Assembly: GCA_030762935.1 (NCBI GenBank)
Contig: CM060890.1
Coordinates: forward strand, 61,568,765 to 61,632,764
Direction: 5' to 3'
DNA: 64,000 nt
Source: Hymenopus coronatus
Taxonomy: Eukaryota > Arthropoda > Insecta > Mantodea > Hymenopodidae
Shown here: positions 60,059-64,000 of the stretch, in pieces
Position numbering within the stretch: the first letter of the stretch is position 1
How the letters are laid out: each line of letters starts with the position of its first letter
Program-made: the position numbers and the translations under genes
The notes under the pieces: generated by a model
Database searches by the model: none
What the model was told of the DNA's origin: nothing
What the model saw: only the letters and a program-made list of their open reading frames with translations

Positions 60059-61192
60059 AATCGATATTTATGGAAATAAACTGCCATCTCCGAAAATGAA
60101 TTTCGCATGATCTAGAATCTACTGAAATACATACACATTTAAGTACGTGCACACATATCTGAAGGGCTTTTATTAAATGTGTTCGTTAGTATTGATGCAC
60201 TCAATTTATAACAGTTGTATGCTATATCCACGCCAGAAAACTGACGTCTAAGCTTATCGTTGGGTCACGTGACGGGATGCCTAGGATTTTCATTTCAAGG
60301 CACAGTGATTAACAGGAAGCTGAGACGCGCCTGTCATTTCACATTCAAATCAAAGGGCTTTCACTGGGTATTCCCTTTGTGGCGCACGCTGCAGTCGATA
60401 GGGTATACAGCTACTGGATCCATAGAACGTTCTGTTACTCCAACACAGATGGGTTTACATTGCCTCGTATAGCAGTTAATACCAAAGTAAAACACCCTTC
60501 AATGTTATTTTGAAACTGTGTTTTTATTTAGATAAAGAACGGCGTGTTGTAATGAAGCAGAGATGTATAAACGGTAGCAGTAAGGGCACAAAGACACGGC
60601 TGAAATGTTCTCTGACGTGGTGTACTTCCTGTGTGCTCCATTGTTTCATACAGTCATGGATTCAAAAGATTGGGTCTCATAAAAGAAAGCAGAGACAGTA
60701 TTCAAATATTAAAATAATCTGTATGTTACAACTTCAGATCTACCACCACCACCACCACCACCACCAGGGGAGTGACGCGACGATTAATCTCAATGTCTCT
60801 GTAGCTTCTTCTACTGCGAACCTTTTTCCACTAATCAAAAAATCCCCATTTTCCTCCTACTGATTAGCATAGCTTTGGTTGTCTATTTTAACCTGTCTTA
60901 GTTTTCTCGCTTCTTCACAATTAAAGTTTTCCTGTTACATAAGAGCATTTCAGTATCCTCTCCTCACGATTTCTATTTTAGCGGTCCGCAGAATAGCTTT
61001 CTTTTATAATGAAAAAACTGTATATAGAATTGCGTAAAATTAGAAACTTTATAATGTTCTCAATCTAAATAAACGTAGATTAATTAGAAGCTTCATCATT
61101 ACCTTACCTTAAATGTACATTCAGAAAGTGACAATTTCAAACTGCTTTTGTACCATAAACCAACCGAAAGTAATATCTGATATTACAAAATG
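60059..61192. other. Unassigned, with a (CAC)n tract
   Basis: (CAC)n at 60743-60766 gives a His run in the spurious 117-codon plus frame. The frame at 60260-60472 is GC-richer but not recognised. Confidence 0.3.
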
Positions 61193-61228
61193 TCTGTCGT
61201 GTTCCATTCAAATGACTTTCTCTACACA
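61193..61228 (-). repeat. Isolated right end of family A
   Basis: GTGTTCCATTCAAATGACTT then TCTCTACA with no element body following. A solo terminus or deletion remnant. Confidence 0.6.
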
Positions 61229-61599
61229 TTTTATCTAAAACGCATGATATTGTAATTTAAAACAAATATTAAAATATATCCCAAGTGAAGAATTTCGTAA
61301 ATATTTTTTTGCTATGCTAATTTAAATATCAAAACTCAAACTATTTAACTAACCTGAGTACCATTGTTTGCTCACTCATACACACTTTTAAAAACATGTT
61401 TCTCTGTGCAAATGTTTCTCTACAGCATTTTTCTCTTCAGCACACTTCAGGAACGCTGTTTCGTGTGAAATTTCGATATCGAGGTTCTGCTGGAATGCTG
61501 CACTTCCTCTCATTAGCTTGGCGACAAATAGGGTATAATAGGAAATAGTTAATATACCTATAAGAAGAGAGAGACGCGGAATAACACACCCTTTGTTGC

Positions 61600-62040
61600 G
61601 CAGAATCAACCATTTCACCAACTGGGATGGCTCAAGCCCACATTCGATAGACCCTGAGTTCAAATCCCATGGGCCGACCAAACAGCTGGGGGGGTTTTCA
61701 AGGGCTCCAGTTGCAAAAATGTATTGCTCTGCCTCTATCCTCAGATATTGATAGTCGCAGATTGGACAGCTCCCTAATCTCATCTGCTTGTCGAGGACTA
61801 AGTGGTTTAAGGAGATGAGACCTCAAAATACTGACTACACTTAACCATCTGCTTACGAATCACACCACCTGACCACGGATGGCAGAAAGCTAGACTGGAT
61901 GGCACCCTGGCGCGTGTGCTTGGCACGAAGCGAAAGTTGCATGAACAGGAATGAGACCTTAAAAGGCTATGCCCAATCTATACCGTCGAAGAGCTATCTT
62001 ACTGGACAGATATGACCAAACTGTTGAAGCTATTTAGAAT
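61600..62040 (+). mobile_element. SINE-like block with tRNA-like head
   Basis: GATGGCTCAAGCC (box A) at about 61626 and GAGTTCAAATCCCATGG (box B) at about 61661, followed by a GC-rich body. The 131-codon minus frame (61783-61388) overlaps this head and is not a gene. Confidence 0.5.
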
Positions 62041-62105
62041 AAGATAAAATGAAAAAAAAAAAATACTATTTCATGTTTCAACCTATTTAACGAGGTGAAG
62101 AAACG

Positions 62106-62870
62106 ATCTGATGTGTTACATTCACAAGCTTTCTCTATCCACTATCGCTATTGTTACTCTCTTTAGCACGTAAAATGTACACAGTAGATAGAGAAAGTAT
62201 TGTATTGTATTCCACCCAAAAATTCTATACCGAAAATTCACTGCCAATACATGTTTTAGGGTCCGGAATTAAAAAAAAAAAAAAGAAAAAAAAAAAAGAA
62301 ACAGATGTGTCTGTGGACAGCATAGCTCAAAACGAGAAGTCAGTTTCATACCAAACTTGATATTTAAAGTTCAGTATATTTCAAGGATACGATACGAAGA
62401 TTTTCATTTATAAATGAAATGCATACCTTGACTTTTCTGAAAATATCCTCCTAAGACCTCTTCATTCTGGATGACTTTTGTATAACTTTTGTATAGCTGG
62501 ACAAACATTTACTACACAAAAAAGGAGATATCGTTAAAACACGATTTATGCCATATATATTTTTGGAGAATTGCCGTCTCCAGCACATTCTGTTTTATTG
62601 ATTTTATTTTTAGGTTACTCTAAATTTTCTCAAATGGGAAGTGGCCTTACTTTTCGTCTCTTTTGTTTGTTCGTAGAAAGCAAAGAGAACCGAATTTCAG
62701 TTGTTTCACACAGTGAGCGGCTTTGAAAGGACCATCACTTTAGCCTAGTACATCCCCATATTTCCCATTTACTTACAAAGAAGCAAGTAATAAGAACAGT
62801 TCTGCTACTGTTTATCTCAATGACCATGATCTAGATAATACAATAAAGTTTTGTAAGTAACTTTTATGCA
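62106..62870 (+). repeat. Family A copy with extended left end (inverted terminal repeat)
   Basis: GATCTGATGTGTTACATTCA then CAAGCTTTCTCTATCC lies immediately left of the normal left end. That is an inverted copy of the family's right terminus. An interior part (about 62400) is deleted. The right end is degraded. Confidence 0.8.
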
Positions 62871-63604
62871 CGTAATATAAACTATTCCTTATAAGGGTTA
62901 CTTTTACTCCTTCTTTCCGTTATTCAAAATACACATTTGCGTAAACAGTTTCATTATACAACACTAGTTAATTTTAGCTACAAGGCGATATAGAAAGTAG
63001 TTAGCTATTCGTGTCTATATACTGGACTACAAATTTCATGCTGATTGCATTACGGGTGATAAATGTAGCGACAGCACTTTAATAACTTGTAAAAGTACTA
63101 AAAAATTCAAATGAATAATAACGGATTTTTAAGCTATGGCTGATGTCACAGAAAATATATTGGAACTAAATTTTGCGGTCAGAAAGTTTCTGTTGATCAT
63201 TTATAGTTGACCCATTATACAAAATTACACAGAATTCCTTCCCAATGAACAGAACATCAGAGCTTTTTCGCAAAAATTGAAGTAAACTTTTGTTTGTTGT
63301 GTACATATCAGGAAAATATTTACATTTTAAAACTAAATAAAGTAATAGTAAGTGTAGTTTTTTTGTGGAAATTTTATTTTAAATCTATGCGACACATTTT
63401 TGAAACATGTTAGTGTAAAATGCCAAGCTTTAAAATTCTTGAAATTTTAAGTGTTGACATTCTTTTCCCATATACAAAATACACACTAAAATTTTTCTAA
63501 AAACAAGTTACTTGTGTATATAACAGGTAGAGCAGGCTCTAAATTCCATCCAAAAATTCGATATCGAAAAAGAAAATCGGAAATCGTGACTTGAAGACCC
63601 TAAA
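62871..63604 (-). repeat. Decayed family A fragment(s) in AT-rich DNA
   Basis: 63190-63420 shows minus-orientation blocks (CAGAATTCCTTCCCAATGAAC, ATGCGACACATTTTTGAAAC). 63515-63570 shows a plus-orientation piece (AAATTCCATCCAAAAATTCG), so two fragments are juxtaposed. 62871-63190 has nothing recognised. Confidence 0.5.
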
Positions 63605-64000
63605 AAGTCTGATGCGTTCCATTTACATGGCTTTCTCTAGCTGCTCCACAAACAAACCTATTTTACAAAAGATTATTCTTTTACTTAATCATACTGATCA
63701 AGATAATTGCTACAAGAATTGGTCTTATTACTTGTTTCTTTGAAAGGAAATAAGCGAATGCATTAGGTTGACGCAATAGTCAAATGTTTTATAGGCTGGT
63801 CGCAAATTAACAATTTAAATTCGTTTCTCTGCGCTTGCGAGGAATAAACAAAAGAGAGACACAAAGAAAGATGTCTTCCCGTTTGAGAAAAGTTCAAGTA
63901 GGTTACCAATAACTCGGAATAACTCGAAAACGTTAACTCTAAAAGAAGTATATATGACATAAATTGTGTGTTTTAACGATATTTACATGTTTTCTGTATA
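63605..64000 (-). repeat. Family A copy, running off the window
   Basis: Right end AAGTCTGATGCGTTCCATTT at 63606. Blocks follow in order up to AACGATATTTACATG at the window edge. The left half lies outside. Confidence 0.85.

Noticed and set aside
60510..60863. 117-codon plus frame with a histidine run
   Set aside because: The His run is a (CAC)n microsatellite and the rest has no coding support.
61388..61783. 131-codon minus frame
   Set aside because: Overlaps the tRNA-like head and body of a SINE-like block; no family recognised.

Overview
The window looks like AT-rich, gene-poor eukaryotic nuclear DNA packed with interspersed repeats. It has no operons, no long ORFs and no bacterial-type genes. 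The longest open frame is 162 codons and is unconvincing. Several tRNA-derived SINE families, a Helitron remnant, a Penelope-like retroelement remnant with a GIY-YIG region, and a mariner/IS630-type MITE point to an animal, most likely an arthropod. I cannot resolve the species or class.

The dominant component is one dispersed repeat, called family A here. It is about 0.85-0.9 kb long and occurs at least 25 times in both orientations, covering roughly a quarter or more of the window. Its left end is a near-palindrome around CACGTACTATGTACATAGTG inside a CTTTCTCTAC...GTAGAGAAAG frame. Inside it lies a (GT)n tract, then blocks such as GACACGAAGATTTT, GAAGACCTCTTTATTCTGG and ATTTATGTCATATAC. It ends in GAGAAAGTCATGTGAATGGAACACATCAGA followed by T. 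It has no coding capacity that I can see.

Layout. 1-5 kb: weak but interesting exon-like segments on both strands, including a phase-compatible minus-strand exon pair (3458-3561 and 2401-2560). 5.8-8.6 kb: family A copies, one split by a SINE. 9.2-9.5 kb: an exact 171-bp tandem duplication. 10-25 kb: SINEs, microsatellites and family A copies. 25-30 kb: SINE-split and MITE-split family A copies. 30-41 kb: mostly unassigned AT-rich DNA with SINE remnants, a transposase C-terminal remnant and an inverted SINE cluster at 40.6-41.1 kb. 43-46.4 kb: a SINE-like block and a Penelope-like element remnant. 46.5-56.3 kb: a dense run of family A copies. 56.4-58.05 kb: a Helitron deletion derivative carrying a SINE. 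58-64 kb: more family A, a SINE inside an AAT microsatellite, and a SINE-like block.

No gene can be named with confidence. The host-gene content is at most a few candidate exons belonging to genes that extend beyond the window or are spread over large introns. Nearly all confident annotation here is mobile-element history: nested insertions give relative ages (family A older than the SINEs and MITE inserted into it; Helitron remnant older than the SINE inside it).
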